Source: Planctomycetota bacterium (GTDB lineage Bacteria > Planctomycetota > Phycisphaerae > Phycisphaerales > UBA5793). Taken from it: a stretch of DNA of 64,000 bases. Positions 9,157 through 18,182 of this stretch are shown one piece after another. The notes under the pieces were generated by a model. The model saw only the letters and a program-made list of their open reading frames with translations, ran no database searches and was not told the origin of the DNA. Where the stretch lies: the NCBI GenBank assembly GCA_963205185.1, contig CAUJHZ010000061.1:62001-126000 (forward strand). The letters run 5' to 3'. A program made the position numbers and the translations under genes. Within the stretch, counting starts at the first letter, position 1. Each line of letters starts with the position of its first letter.

Positions 9157-9714
9157 TCACATCGGCTTGTCGCCGATCGTCTGGTCGAAGGCTGCGAGCA
9201 GTTTGGTCTTGTCGAAGATCATCTCCGGCCGAGACGTGCCGACGATGGCGTACTGCGGCGTGAGTTCGATTGCATCGACCGGGCACGCTTCTTCGCACAT
9301 GCCGCAGTAGATGCACCGCAGTTCATCAATGTCGAACTGCTTGGGATACTTCTCGCGATCGTCCCAGGGCGACTCTTCGGCAACGATGTGAATGCAGTGC
9401 GCCGGGCACGCCGTCGAGCACATGAAGCACGCGACGCACTTGACGCGCCCGTCCTCATCCTTGTTGAGCCGGTGCACGCCGCGGAAGTTGCCGGGGTAGA
9501 TCCCGCCGTCGAGCACGTCGTGGTCCTCGCGGCGCTCTTCGGGGTACTGCAGCACGCGGTCGTGGTAGGCGCCCTTGCCATCGCGCCCGATGTTGCCCAG
9601 CATGTGGCGCAGCGTGACGCCCAGACCTTTGAATATGGCAGGCAGAAACGCCGACTCGTATCGCCCGAGGTTCGGCGGCGTCAGGACGACGACATCTTCA
9701 TCGCGCATTGGCAT
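9157..9714 (-). CDS. nuoI: NADH-quinone oxidoreductase subunit I (NuoI)
   Basis: 185 aa from ATG 9714 (ATG 9708 is an alternative; no clear ribosome-binding site for either). Two ferredoxin motifs are present, CVACFMCSTACP and CIYCGMCEEACP, followed by the family C-terminal segment VDAIELTPQYAI. In complex I these bind clusters N6a and N6b and carry electrons from the peripheral arm toward quinone. The segment GLGVTLRHMLGN near the N-terminus matches the amphipathic region of NuoI. Unusually for this subunit there are no nuoH, nuoJ or other nuo genes next to it in the window; its neighbours are a HAF-repeat protein and an ABC-F ATPase. Confidence 0.9.
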   Translation of the reverse strand: MPMRDEDVVVLTPPNLGRYESAFLPAIFKGLGVTLRHMLGNIGRDGKGAYHDRVLQYPEERREDHDVLDGGIYPGNFRGVHRLNKDEDGRVKCVACFMCSTACPAHCIHIVAEESPWDDREKYPKQFDIDELRCIYCGMCEEACPVDAIELTPQYAIVGTSRPEMIFDKTKLLAAFDQTIGDKPM

Positions 9715-9823
9715 AAGGCCAATTGTAGCGGCCGGCCCGTCGCGGCGGAAGTCGGGGTTTGGCCCGGGTGTAGCCCAATCCATGGCCCCCGCGTAGCGGA
9801 GCGGGTTGACCAGCAGGTGTCCG

Positions 9824-11182
9824 TCACTCAAACGTCCACGTTACGGTGTGACTGATCTCGCATTCGGAGGGGGCGATGGCCTGCATGCGGATGGTGCGGC
9901 CGTGCGCGGCGTTGGGGACGTTGACGGTGATGGTGGCGACGCCATCGGCGTCGGCGCGGACGATGGGCGAAGTCTGCGGATCGCGGATGAGCAGTGTGCC
10001 GCCGGGGCAGGAGGGGCGGATCTTCTGCGCGCCTTCGCGTGTGCCGTAGGCGAGGAGGACGCGCTGATCGGGCAGTAGGCCGGTGACGGTGATGGTGTTG
10101 GGCTGTCCTGCGATGCCCGGCGCGGGATCCGACAACAGGAAGCGGTAGGGTGTCACGAGATACCCCCGGCCGTCGCCATCAATGTTCTCCCCGTAGGCCG
10201 CGATCTGGCCCGCGTCGTTGATGTCGTGGGCCTGCACCAGCCTCACGCCCGGATGGCGCGGAATGAGGTCGTTGACGTCGAACAGCTGAAACTGTCCGCC
10301 CTGCTTCTCCCACACGACGGCATGCTGTTGTCCGTTTGCGCATCGGGGATCGGCGTTTGATTCACCCGCGATGACGCCGTTGTTGTTGATGGCCCATGCG
10401 AGCGCCGAACACTTGCCGATGGCTGGCAGCACGGTTCGCACACCAGCGCTCCAGTGGAAAGCGCCCACCTGCGTGAGCCGCGCCACCACCTCGCCGTGAT
10501 CATTGATGCCGCTGGCGCCGCCGGACTGGTCGAGGGGCTCGCCGCCGACGTCGATCATCTGCCCATCGCGCCAGAGCACGGGCCGCTGGATGTTCTGCAC
10601 GTTGTACGCCGACCCGACGGCGTGGCCGAGTTCATTAACGCCGTAGACACTGCTGGCTTGCGTGCTCAGCTGGGAGGCGCGTGTTCCTGTCCAAAGAGTG
10701 GCCACATCTCCTGCGCCAAAACAGTATCCGCCGCTGACTAACGATGGCCAACGTGCGTCGTCACAACAGGTCGTGCTGCCCCGGCTCATTCCCGGAAGCA
10801 GGCCCAGCCGGTGGATTCCCTGCGTGGCCGTCCACACTATTGGATGAAAAACAGACCCGCCGCCAATGAGCGTCGCCTTCCCGACCACGACGCCGCCGCT
10901 GCCGATCCCAGCCAGTTGAGGCCGCTCATACCCTTCCGGCGTCGGCACGATGAGGAGTTGGCCGTTCACCCAGACCACCGGTGTAGGAAACGGACTTCCT
11001 GATCCGCCCACGACCCTGGCAAAATCGTCAAGCTCCTCCACACTCGATGAATCCCGCCCAGGCGCCACGCCAATGGAGATCACCTCATAACCGGTCACAC
11101 CCGTCGGCTGCGCGACCGCGACTGCAGCGCCGACCGCGATCAAAAAGTACGCCGTCAAAGTCTGAACGTGTCGAACTGACAT
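9824..11182 (-). CDS. Secreted HAF-repeat protein
   Basis: 452 aa with a signal peptide (MSVRHVQTLTAYFLIAVGA ... AVAVAQ). The body has several HAF-type repeats of the form (A/G)xxINxxGxVxGxS ... xxxxW: VYGVNELGHAVGSAYN, ASGINDHGEVVARL, AWAINNNGVIAGES, AHDINDAGQIAAYG, each followed by a Trp-containing strand. The C-terminal about 100 residues form a separate beta-sandwich-like domain (AGQPNTITVTGL ... HTVTWTFE), similar in style to the C-terminal segment of the FG-GAP protein at 43431. Function is unknown; such proteins are exported in many planctomycetes. It is divergent from the sulfatase gene and 109 bases upstream of nuoI. Confidence 0.8.
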   Translation of the reverse strand: MSVRHVQTLTAYFLIAVGAAVAVAQPTGVTGYEVISIGVAPGRDSSSVEELDDFARVVGGSGSPFPTPVVWVNGQLLIVPTPEGYERPQLAGIGSGGVVVGKATLIGGGSVFHPIVWTATQGIHRLGLLPGMSRGSTTCCDDARWPSLVSGGYCFGAGDVATLWTGTRASQLSTQASSVYGVNELGHAVGSAYNVQNIQRPVLWRDGQMIDVGGEPLDQSGGASGINDHGEVVARLTQVGAFHWSAGVRTVLPAIGKCSALAWAINNNGVIAGESNADPRCANGQQHAVVWEKQGGQFQLFDVNDLIPRHPGVRLVQAHDINDAGQIAAYGENIDGDGRGYLVTPYRFLLSDPAPGIAGQPNTITVTGLLPDQRVLLAYGTREGAQKIRPSCPGGTLLIRDPQTSPIVRADADGVATITVNVPNAAHGRTIRMQAIAPSECEISHTVTWTFE

Positions 11183-11404
11183 GAGGCGCCTCCCGGGCTC
11201 AACTACACTGCAAGTTTACACCACTATTCGGGAACAAGGCGCAGGCGGTGGGGTTTTGCTCGTGGAGAGTTCCGCCCTGATGTTTCCTCGCCCCGGCACT
11301 TTGAACGCTGTCAAGCCGGGCGACGCCGGTACATTGGAGTTGAGCCAGCGCGACCGCTCCCGTCAGACGGCGCGATCTTCAGGCTCACGAGGGAGGATCG
11401 AGAG

Positions 11405-13441
11405 ATGTCACTGCAACGTAAGACACAGATGGCGATGATGATGCTGGGCTGTGCGCTCGCCGTACCCGTTCTCGCGCAGTCGCGGCCGAACCTCATTTTC
11501 ATTCTCACGGATGACCAGGGGGTCGATGCGATCGAGTGGCCTGTGGGCACGGGCGATCCCGCCGTGCACACGCCGACGCTCAATGCGCTGGCGGCGCAGG
11601 GCGTGTCGTTCAGCAACTGCCGGGTGAACCCGAACTGCTCGCCGACGCGCGCCTGCCTCATGACGGGCCGCAACGCGATGGACACGGGCGTGTGCGGCGT
11701 GCTCGGCCGGTACAACGGCGCCAACCCCTGCACGGGCTCGGACATCACGGGCATTCCAGCCCAGGTGACCAACCGCATGGCGCTGCAGACGCACGAGTGG
11801 ACACTCGCCGAAGTCCTCAGCGAACTCGAGGAGGAAGAGTACTACACCATTCTCATCGACAAGTGGCACCTCGGCTACAACGAGGGGGGCGAGAGTCTGG
11901 GACTGAACCCGGAGTTGCAGGGATTCGACGCGTACTTCGACTGGAAGGAGATCATCTGCGATGGATTCGAAGAGGATCGCTTCAACGCCGATGAGCACAT
12001 GCTGGCCATGCTCGACAACGCGCTCGACGCGGTGGGCGAGCATGAGCCGTATGCGCTGTTCTACCACACCATCACGCCGCACGGTCGGCACGACGACACC
12101 GATGGCCTGAGCTGGTGGCAGATCAGCCAGGAGAATCAGCAATCGCTGATTCCGATCACGATGAATCTCGCCAGCGATCCGGCCTACCCCAGCAATGGGC
12201 TTCGCTTCCTCCAGAACCTGGAAGCCATCGACTCAACGATTCGAATCCTGCTGGACAGTCTCGGCGTCATCGACGCAGAAGAGCAGGGCTACCCGTATAT
12301 CACTGACTCCGACACCGTTGTCTTCTTCATGAGCGACAACGGCACCGACCCGCGCCTCGCAGGTCCGAGGGCCAAGAACACGCTCTACGAAGGCGGCATC
12401 CGCGTACCGCTCTTCGTCATGGGGGAGGGCGTCCCGGGCAACGTGAACGACCCGATCATCGAGGATCGTCCCGTAACTCATGTGGACGTCTTTGAGACGA
12501 TTTGCGACATCGTGCAGGCGAGTGAGAGCGAGCGCGGCAACGCCGCGGGCGCCTTCCCTCGCCGCGGCATCACCTTCGCCGACGCCATCAACTGGGGCGA
12601 CCCGCCGGCGCAGGAACGCGAATTTACACTGTGCAGCCTTGGAGAGGCCGACAGCGGAGTCCAGACCTGGAAGGTCGCCCTGGTCTGGGGCGATCAGTGG
12701 AAACTCATCTGCTCATCGGGTGGTGCTGGCTTTGCCGACATGACCAGCGATGAGTTCTACGACCTCGCGAACGACCCGGATGAAGAAGTGAATCTCATCG
12801 AGTCGAACTTGTCGGTCGAGGAGATGACGGCCTACCTCGCCATGCGCGACAGGATCGTCGATGAGTGGCCGACGGCTGTCTCCCAGGCGCTGCCGGCGGA
12901 ACCGAAGTACTTCCACGTGGAGCAGCACGCGTACTTCTCCCCGACATCGTGGTACGTGCTCGTGGTGAACGTTGAAAACGACGAAGGAACCATGACCTAC
13001 ATCGACGACGAGTTCTACGACCACTACAACGACCCGGACCACGACTGTGACCTCAATTTCTCGCAATGTCGCAACATGACTCCGTGGGAGGAGGGTCTGC
13101 GCAACGCCCTCAGAGCTCAGATGCTGACGGCTTTGGGGAATGGATCGGCGGCGCCCGATGTGCGCGTCGTGGATGTTCCGCTCTTATCGACGTTGGTCAT
13201 GAACGACAACCAGAACGTGGTCGGCGGTGTGGCGATGACCGTCGGCCACCGGGACGTGGGAGACACTCAGAACGAAGTCGAATTCCGCGCGCGGCTGATC
13301 TTCAACTTCGGCGCCGAACTCGCATTCCCGGATGGCTTTGACGAAACCGACCTGATCGACGCGCAGGTGATCGTGTTCTTCAGCCACGACTCGGTCCTGC
13401 TCGATCCCGAGAACCCGAGCAGCAGTTACCTTCGACAATGA
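11405..13441 (+). CDS. Exported sulfatase (arylsulfatase/alkaline phosphatase superfamily), reading frame interrupted near the 3' end
   Basis: 678 aa with a signal peptide (cleavage after LAQ at about residue 25) preceded by GGAGG-like AGGGAGGAT. The metal-binding N-terminus RPNLIFILTDDQG and the sulfatase signature CSPTRACLMTGR with the formylglycine-precursor Cys78 are intact. Further marks are DKWHLGY, FFMSDNGTD and KNTLYEGGIRVPLF. The enzyme would hydrolyse sulfate esters in the periplasm or outside after Cys-to-formylglycine maturation; no maturase is in the window. The frame ends at TGA 13439-13441, but the protein sequence clearly continues in the +1 frame (next entry). This is a natural frameshift or an assembly/sequencing error. 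Confidence 0.88.
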   Translation: MSLQRKTQMAMMMLGCALAVPVLAQSRPNLIFILTDDQGVDAIEWPVGTGDPAVHTPTLNALAAQGVSFSNCRVNPNCSPTRACLMTGRNAMDTGVCGVLGRYNGANPCTGSDITGIPAQVTNRMALQTHEWTLAEVLSELEEEEYYTILIDKWHLGYNEGGESLGLNPELQGFDAYFDWKEIICDGFEEDRFNADEHMLAMLDNALDAVGEHEPYALFYHTITPHGRHDDTDGLSWWQISQENQQSLIPITMNLASDPAYPSNGLRFLQNLEAIDSTIRILLDSLGVIDAEEQGYPYITDSDTVVFFMSDNGTDPRLAGPRAKNTLYEGGIRVPLFVMGEGVPGNVNDPIIEDRPVTHVDVFETICDIVQASESERGNAAGAFPRRGITFADAINWGDPPAQEREFTLCSLGEADSGVQTWKVALVWGDQWKLICSSGGAGFADMTSDEFYDLANDPDEEVNLIESNLSVEEMTAYLAMRDRIVDEWPTAVSQALPAEPKYFHVEQHAYFSPTSWYVLVVNVENDEGTMTYIDDEFYDHYNDPDHDCDLNFSQCRNMTPWEEGLRNALRAQMLTALGNGSAAPDVRVVDVPLLSTLVMNDNQNVVGGVAMTVGHRDVGDTQNEVEFRARLIFNFGAELAFPDGFDETDLIDAQVIVFFSHDSVLLDPENPSSSYLRQ

Positions 13442-13808
13442 TCGGGATACCGACGTTATCACGCTGCACAAGATGCTGAACACATCGACCGACTTCTGGA
13501 ACACCAGCAATTACGTGGATACTCCGCTGGGCCAGTTCGAGCCGGCGCCGCAAATCATTGCGATTCCATTTGACGAACTTCCCGAGGCCGCCATCCGCGT
13601 GCTCCCCATGCCTTCCGGAACGCCGGTGAGTTTCGGACACAACGCAGACCTGTTGGAGGCCGTCCAGGACTGGCTCCAAACTCCGACGAGTCACTACGGC
13701 ATCATGCTCAAGGCGGAGAAACTGACCACCGTCGCCAATGGCGATCAGGAGGTGAATTTCATGCGCCAGGCGGTGCTCCGACTGACGTTCAAGCGAAATG
13801 TGAACTGA
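13428..13808 (+). pseudogene. Frameshifted C-terminal continuation of the sulfatase gene
   Basis: Reading the +1 frame from about 13428 gives TFDNDRDTDVITLHKML and then an uninterrupted coding-like segment to TGA 13806-13808, ending RLTFKRNVN. Its composition and acidic beta-rich style match the end of the sulfatase frame (VIVFFSHDSVLLDPENP). A start at ATG 13473 has no ribosome-binding site, so an independent gene is unlikely. The shift of one base would fuse it to the upstream frame as an additional C-terminal domain of about 125 residues. Confidence 0.6.
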
Positions 13809-13858
13809 CGGCCTTTAGTGCGGCGGAGGAGCATGGCTCCTCCGCCGCCATCGTCAGA
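13805..13858 (+). terminator. Strong hairpin after the sulfatase gene
   Basis: A perfect 13-bp stem GCGGCGGAGGAGC with an ATG triloop (13820-13848), enclosed by CTGACG/CGTCAG arms. It begins at the sulfatase stop. No T-tract follows, so termination may be Rho-assisted or the hairpin may act as a 3' stabiliser. The rest of the gap up to 14139 shows nothing recognisable. Confidence 0.6.
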
Positions 13859-14139
13859 TTGCGGACTCGGACACCGAGGCACCGGAAGTTCCGAGATGGT
13901 GATCGCGCGCCGGATCGCTCCGGCGACGTGGCGCCCGCCGACTACCCGTGCCGTGAAGCACACCGCCTCACATTGATGCCGCGAAGTTGCATGGAATAGC
14001 CGTGCGCCGGGCGCATCTCCAATGCAGCCCGCTCCCACCGGAGCGGCAAGACAAATCGGACGGCAAGGTGCAGCCACGCGGGCCGCGTGAAAGCGGCGAG
14101 GCCATCGTGCGTCCGATTCGAACGAGAAAGGAGACCGTC

Positions 14140-14970
14140 ATGCTCACCCGCGCCAACACCTCCCTCTTCCACCGCCACCTCGCGCTGGCCGCGCCCATCT
14201 TCGGCGCTGCACTCTGGCTGCTGGCGCCGGCGAGCACCGCCCTGGCCGCCGACCCACCCTGCCATCGCGGCGGTTACACCGTGCAGCGCACTTCCGTGCG
14301 CATCGTCATCGGCGGCCGCTTCGGCGACCGGCGCGACCGCAGCCGATGCGACAGCCGGTGCGATGACCGCTGCGACGGACGGCACGAAGACTGCGGCCGC
14401 GACTGGGACCGCGGGCGCGATTACGGCCGGCATGACGACCTGCTCTATCGCGGCGGCTCTCACTTTGGCGGCGACCGGTACTACGGCCTCGAATCCCAGG
14501 CCTGGTGCGAACTCACCAGCGGCCGCTACGTTCGCGCCAAGCGCGATTTCCTCGATCAGATTGAGTGCCATCCCTGCGAGCCGGTGCCGCGCGTCGGCTA
14601 CGCCATCGCCTGCGGCCGCCTGGAACACTGGCGCGAGGCCGAATCCTCGATGCGCCGGGCCGTGGATCTCGATGTCGAGGCGTTCGACGCCATCTGCGTC
14701 GATTCCGAACTCCGCCGCGAAATCCGCTGCCTCCTCGACGAGTACGAATCGCAACTGCGCCACTGCAGCACCGAAGCCGACGTGCACTTCATGATCGCGT
14801 CGCTGCAGAGCCTGCTGGGCAACTGGAACGCGGCGCTGTGCTCGATCGAGAACGCCCGGCGCTTCGGCGACTGCTCCTCTTCGGCCCGCAAACTGCAGTG
14901 CTTCATCGAAGAGCACCTCAAGTGCGAGCCGCACCGCGAAGGAAGAGAAACAGGCCGCGGACGCCATTGA
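14140..14970 (+). CDS. Secreted Arg/Asp/Cys-rich protein with TPR-like C-terminus
   Basis: 276 aa. AAAGGAG is six bases before ATG 14140, which fixes this start against a longer frame. A signal peptide (HLALAAPIFGAALWLLAPASTALA) precedes a mature N-terminus with an extreme Arg/Asp/Cys composition, including CDSRCDDRCDGRHEDC and repeated RDYGR/RDWDRG patterns (about residues 60-110). The C-terminal half (about 120-250) is helical and reads like two or three TPR-type repeats (WCELTSGRYVRAKRDF, GRLEHWREAESSMRRAV, LGNWNAALCSIENARRFG). Function unknown. The Cys/Asp-rich region could bind metal or form disulfides, but that is a guess. Confidence 0.75.
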   Translation: MLTRANTSLFHRHLALAAPIFGAALWLLAPASTALAADPPCHRGGYTVQRTSVRIVIGGRFGDRRDRSRCDSRCDDRCDGRHEDCGRDWDRGRDYGRHDDLLYRGGSHFGGDRYYGLESQAWCELTSGRYVRAKRDFLDQIECHPCEPVPRVGYAIACGRLEHWREAESSMRRAVDLDVEAFDAICVDSELRREIRCLLDEYESQLRHCSTEADVHFMIASLQSLLGNWNAALCSIENARRFGDCSSSARKLQCFIEEHLKCEPHREGRETGRGRH

Positions 14971-15032
14971 TGGATGAGCCGCGCCAGCGCCTGCCGCGGC
15001 GCGGCTGACATCCGAATTCGTATCCGCCGTGC

Positions 15033-15060
15033 AATCGGGGCGAGCCTCTTCGCCCCGGTT
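15033..15060. terminator. Bidirectional hairpin between convergent genes
   Basis: CGGGGCGA (15036-15043) pairs with TCGCCCCG (15050-15057) around a six-base loop, and the flanking AAT/GTT extend the stem by further pairs. It sits between the stops of the convergent genes ending at 14970 and 15062. Confidence 0.6.
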
Positions 15061-15061
15061 G

Positions 15062-16162
15062 TCATTTGGATTCCGGCCGCACGCGCAGGTCCTGCAGTGC
15101 GTTGATCGTCGAACCCGGCACCGCCGGCAGACCCAGCAGTGACAAAGCCAGGTTGCCCGCATCGCCGTTGCGGATCGGCTGCAGCCGCGCCGCCGCTTCA
15201 TCCTCGGCGCTGCCCGGCCGATCGGACCCCGGATCGCGGCGCGTCTCGACATTGATCTCGTACAGATCGAAGCGCTGCGCCTGATTGCCCAGCCACACGA
15301 TGAATGGAATCGTGTAATTCGCCGCCTTTGTTGCGTCGAGGTGGGTCTTGAACGGAGCGCCGCCGCCGTGGTCCGTGGTGAGGATGATCGCCGTGCGGCC
15401 CCGATGCGCTTCGTCGGCATCGATCGCATCAACCAGGCGGCCGAGCTGAACATCGATCGCCTGCACCGCCTGCATGTACGGCGATCCGACTGTGCGATCC
15501 CACCCGCTGGCGTGTCCGGTCAGATCGGTATCGGCGTAGTGCAGAAACACCAGGCCGCGATCCCAGTCGTGCAGCGCTTCGATCGCCCGGCTGGTGACAT
15601 CGTCGATGCTCGGACACAGGGCGGCTCTCGTAATGGTGAGATCCTGCTCGTCATCGCCTGAGTTGTAACTCTTGATCCACAGCGAGAACTTGCTCTTGCC
15701 GTAGTAGAGTGCCGTGGGCACATCGTGCTCGTGCGCGACGTCGAAGATGCTGACGATCGCGCGGCCCGCGTGCGACTGCAGCGTCGCCAGTGGCGGCGGA
15801 TCGGTATTGGCCGTCCACAGGTGCCCGTGCGATCCCTTGACCGGCCGGCCGGTGATCATGCAGGTGTGGTTGGGCAGTGTGATGGTGTAGTCTGCGTCGG
15901 TGCGCGCGTTGTGCGTGCTCGCGCCGCTCTCGAGCCGCGCGAAATTCGGCAGCACATCGGGGCCATGCTCGGCGACAAGTCCGGGCAGCAATCCATCCAC
16001 GCTCACGAGAAAGACGAAGTCATACGGCGCTTCCGCATGCGCCGCCTTCGCCTGAGAATCCAATGGACCCTCAGCGGGCGGCGACGGCTCGACCATCGGC
16101 GGGTCGACCAGACCGCCGAGAAGAAGCGCCGCGGCGATCAGACAGGAAAGTGCGCGTTGCAT
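15062..16162 (-). CDS. Exported alkaline-phosphatase-superfamily enzyme (type I phosphodiesterase/pyrophosphatase-like)
   Basis: 366 aa with an N-terminal signal peptide (MQRALSCLIAAALLLGG). The metal-site motifs of the phosphodiesterase/nucleotide pyrophosphatase branch are visible: FLVSVDGL, the probable Thr nucleophile in ADYTITLPNHTCMITGRP, HYADTDLTGHASG and LTTDHGGG. This arrangement predicts a two-zinc periplasmic phosphodiesterase or phosphatase of unknown substrate. The gene is followed by the bidirectional hairpin at 15033-15060. It is preceded 34 bases upstream by the SLC13 transporter on the same strand, so the three genes acyP, transporter and this enzyme may form one transcript. 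Confidence 0.85.
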   Translation of the reverse strand: MQRALSCLIAAALLLGGLVDPPMVEPSPPAEGPLDSQAKAAHAEAPYDFVFLVSVDGLLPGLVAEHGPDVLPNFARLESGASTHNARTDADYTITLPNHTCMITGRPVKGSHGHLWTANTDPPPLATLQSHAGRAIVSIFDVAHEHDVPTALYYGKSKFSLWIKSYNSGDDEQDLTITRAALCPSIDDVTSRAIEALHDWDRGLVFLHYADTDLTGHASGWDRTVGSPYMQAVQAIDVQLGRLVDAIDADEAHRGRTAIILTTDHGGGAPFKTHLDATKAANYTIPFIVWLGNQAQRFDLYEINVETRRDPGSDRPGSAEDEAAARLQPIRNGDAGNLALSLLGLPAVPGSTINALQDLRVRPESK

Positions 16163-16196
16163 GCCAAACCCTCACCTCGCGCGCAACGGGCGGCGT

Positions 16197-17765
16197 TCAC
16201 CCGCCCAGTAGCACCGGCGCCACGTCAAAGTACGTGAGCAGGAAGACCAGCGCGATGCCGATGATATTAAGCCACAATCCCGCCTTGCACATCTGCGCGA
16301 TCGTGATTTCACCGGAGCCGAACACGATCGCGTTGGGCGGCGTGGCCACGGGCATCATAAATGCCAGGCTCACGGAGATCGTCGCCGGCACAATGAGCAG
16401 AATCGGCTCAATGCCCAGGCCCAGGGCGATCGCGCTGAGCACCGGCAGGAACGTCGCGATCGTGGCCGTGTTGCTCGTCAGTTCGGTCAGAAAGACCAGC
16501 AGCGTGATTACCGCAAGCACGAGCAGCCACTCTGGCACGTTCTGCATCGACTGCACGCCGAGGCCGATGGCTTCGGCCAATCCGGAACTTCGGACCGCTG
16601 CGGCGAGACTGAGCCCGCCTCCGAAAAGCAGCAGCGTACCCCAGGGCAATTTCACCGCTTGCTCCCACGTCAGCAGGAACACCCCCCGCTTCCAGTCGAC
16701 AGGCAGACCGAAGAGCACGAGCGCTGCGCCGATCGCGATCACCGAATCGTTCACGCCCGCCAGCGGCCGCCACGACGACGAGCCGATCTCGATGCGCGCC
16801 AGCATCGGCCGCGTCACCCACAGGATCGCGGTGATGAGAAACACGACCAGCACCGCAAGTTCGGCGCGCGACATCGGGCCCTGGATTTCGAGTTCGCGCC
16901 GGATCAGTGCCCGTCCGCCGGGGATCTCGCGGATCCTGATGGGATACACCACGCGCGTGAGCACCGCCCAGGCGATGGGGATGAACACGATCACGAACGG
17001 CACGCCGACGAGCATCCAACGCGCGAAGGAAATCTCGATGCCGAGCTGCATGAGGTGCTCCACCATGAAGATATTGGGCGGCGTGCCGATGATCGTGCCC
17101 ACGCCGCCGATCGAGGCGCCATACGCCGTGCCCAGCAGCAGGCACACGGCAAAGTTGAATTGCCCGCCGGCGCCGGTGGGAACCTGTCCGCCTGCCTTCT
17201 CGATCTCGCGCCGCACGAGCGTGATGACGCTGGTGGCGATGGGCAGCATCATCACGACCGTGGCGGTGTTGGACACCCACATGCTCAGTGCCGCGCTGGC
17301 GATCATGAACCCGGCCACCAGCGCCGCAGGCCGCGTGCCCACGAGCAGAACAATGCTCAGCGCCAGGCGCCGGTGCAGCCCCCAGCGCTCCATGGCCAGC
17401 GCCATCATGAACCCGCCCATGAACAGGAAGATCACGTCTTCGGCATACGGGGCCGCCGCCTGGGCTGCGCTGATCTTGCCGCCGGTGAGCAAGGGAAAGA
17501 GAGCGATGGGAAGCAAAGCAGTCGCCGCGATCGGCAGCGCCTCGGTGATCCACAGCGTGGCCATGAACACGCCCACGGCGGCGACGATGCGCCCGGCAGG
17601 GCCCATTACTACCTCACCACCGGCGCCGCGCACCTCCGCCGGCAGCAGAACCCACACCATCAGCGCCAGGATCGGCGCCAGGCCCAGGCCGATCCACCGC
17701 GCCAGATGCGACCGCGCTTCGGTCGGCTCGTCGGCACCCGCCATGACCCGGTCGGGCGCGGTCAT
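16197..17765 (-). CDS. SLC13/DASS-family sodium:dicarboxylate (or sulfate) symporter
   Basis: 522 aa, about 12 hydrophobic segments. Both family SNT motifs are present (WVSNTATVVMMLP and LTSNTATIATFLP), together with GTPPN and VATPPNAIVFGSG, which form the sodium and substrate sites in VcINDY-type carriers. It imports di- or tricarboxylates, or possibly sulfate, with sodium. The start ATG 17765 overlaps the acylphosphatase stop (ATGA), indicating translational coupling. A longer open frame upstream is out of family and ignored. Confidence 0.9.
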   Translation of the reverse strand: MTAPDRVMAGADEPTEARSHLARWIGLGLAPILALMVWVLLPAEVRGAGGEVVMGPAGRIVAAVGVFMATLWITEALPIAATALLPIALFPLLTGGKISAAQAAAPYAEDVIFLFMGGFMMALAMERWGLHRRLALSIVLLVGTRPAALVAGFMIASAALSMWVSNTATVVMMLPIATSVITLVRREIEKAGGQVPTGAGGQFNFAVCLLLGTAYGASIGGVGTIIGTPPNIFMVEHLMQLGIEISFARWMLVGVPFVIVFIPIAWAVLTRVVYPIRIREIPGGRALIRRELEIQGPMSRAELAVLVVFLITAILWVTRPMLARIEIGSSSWRPLAGVNDSVIAIGAALVLFGLPVDWKRGVFLLTWEQAVKLPWGTLLLFGGGLSLAAAVRSSGLAEAIGLGVQSMQNVPEWLLVLAVITLLVFLTELTSNTATIATFLPVLSAIALGLGIEPILLIVPATISVSLAFMMPVATPPNAIVFGSGEITIAQMCKAGLWLNIIGIALVFLLTYFDVAPVLLGG

Positions 17766-18046
17766 CTGCGAATCTCGAAGGAATCGAATCCTCCCGAGGC
17801 CGCGGTGCGCTCGATGCGCTCGCTCTGGATGAAGCCGTTCATGTCGGTGCGGATGCGGCCGAGCAGTTCGTCGAGCCGCCGGGGTGTGTCCTCGGCCGTG
17901 AGGCGAACGGAGCCATCCTGCTCGTTGCGCACCCAGCCGGGAATCCCCAGCCGCCGCGCGGCCCGGGCGGCGGTCATTCGAAACCCGACCCCCTGCACGC
18001 GTCCCTCGAAAATGACCGTCCATCGCTCGGTCTGCGAGCCGCTCAT
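17762..18046 (-). CDS. acyP: Acylphosphatase
   Basis: 94 aa, the normal family length. ATG 18046 has GGAG six bases upstream, which selects it over the more distal ATGs. The signature FEGRVQGVGFRMTAARAARRLGIPGWVRNEQDGSV contains the phosphate-binding loop, the catalytic Arg (GVGFR) and the catalytic Asn (VRNEQDGSV). It hydrolyses acyl phosphates in the cytosol. Coupled by ATGA to the SLC13 transporter; divergent from the GbsR-type regulator. Confidence 0.95.
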   Translation of the reverse strand: MSGSQTERWTVIFEGRVQGVGFRMTAARAARRLGIPGWVRNEQDGSVRLTAEDTPRRLDELLGRIRTDMNGFIQSERIERTAASGGFDSFEIRR

Positions 18047-18133
18047 GTCTGACTCCATCGGGAGGGCACGGGGCATTGAAGCACAGCGCCCGATCGAATC
18101 CAGCGCGGGATGGTGGATCGGGTCCGTCACCCT

Positions 18134-18153
18134 GTTTCAAATATTTTTGAAAC
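18134..18153. promoter_or_regulatory. Perfect palindromic operator candidate
   Basis: GTTTCAAA-N4-TTTGAAAC, a perfect 8-bp inverted repeat with an AT-rich centre in otherwise GC-rich DNA. It lies in the divergent gap between acyP (start 18046) and the GbsR-type regulator gene (start 18183). Its centre is about 40 bases before the regulator start. Size and symmetry suit a dimeric winged-helix repressor. Confidence 0.6.
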
Positions 18154-18182
18154 AACTAGTGGCCGGCGAAGAGGTGGCCGCT

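Noticed and set aside
13942-15453. Open minus-strand frame of 503 codons
   Set aside because: Crosses the secreted Arg/Asp/Cys-rich gene and the phosphatase gene in wrong frames; the plus-strand gene has a clear ribosome-binding site and signal peptide.
16659-18182. Long plus-strand extension in front of the GbsR-type gene
   Set aside because: The extension is antisense to the SLC13 transporter and acyP; the real start is at 18183 behind a ribosome-binding site.
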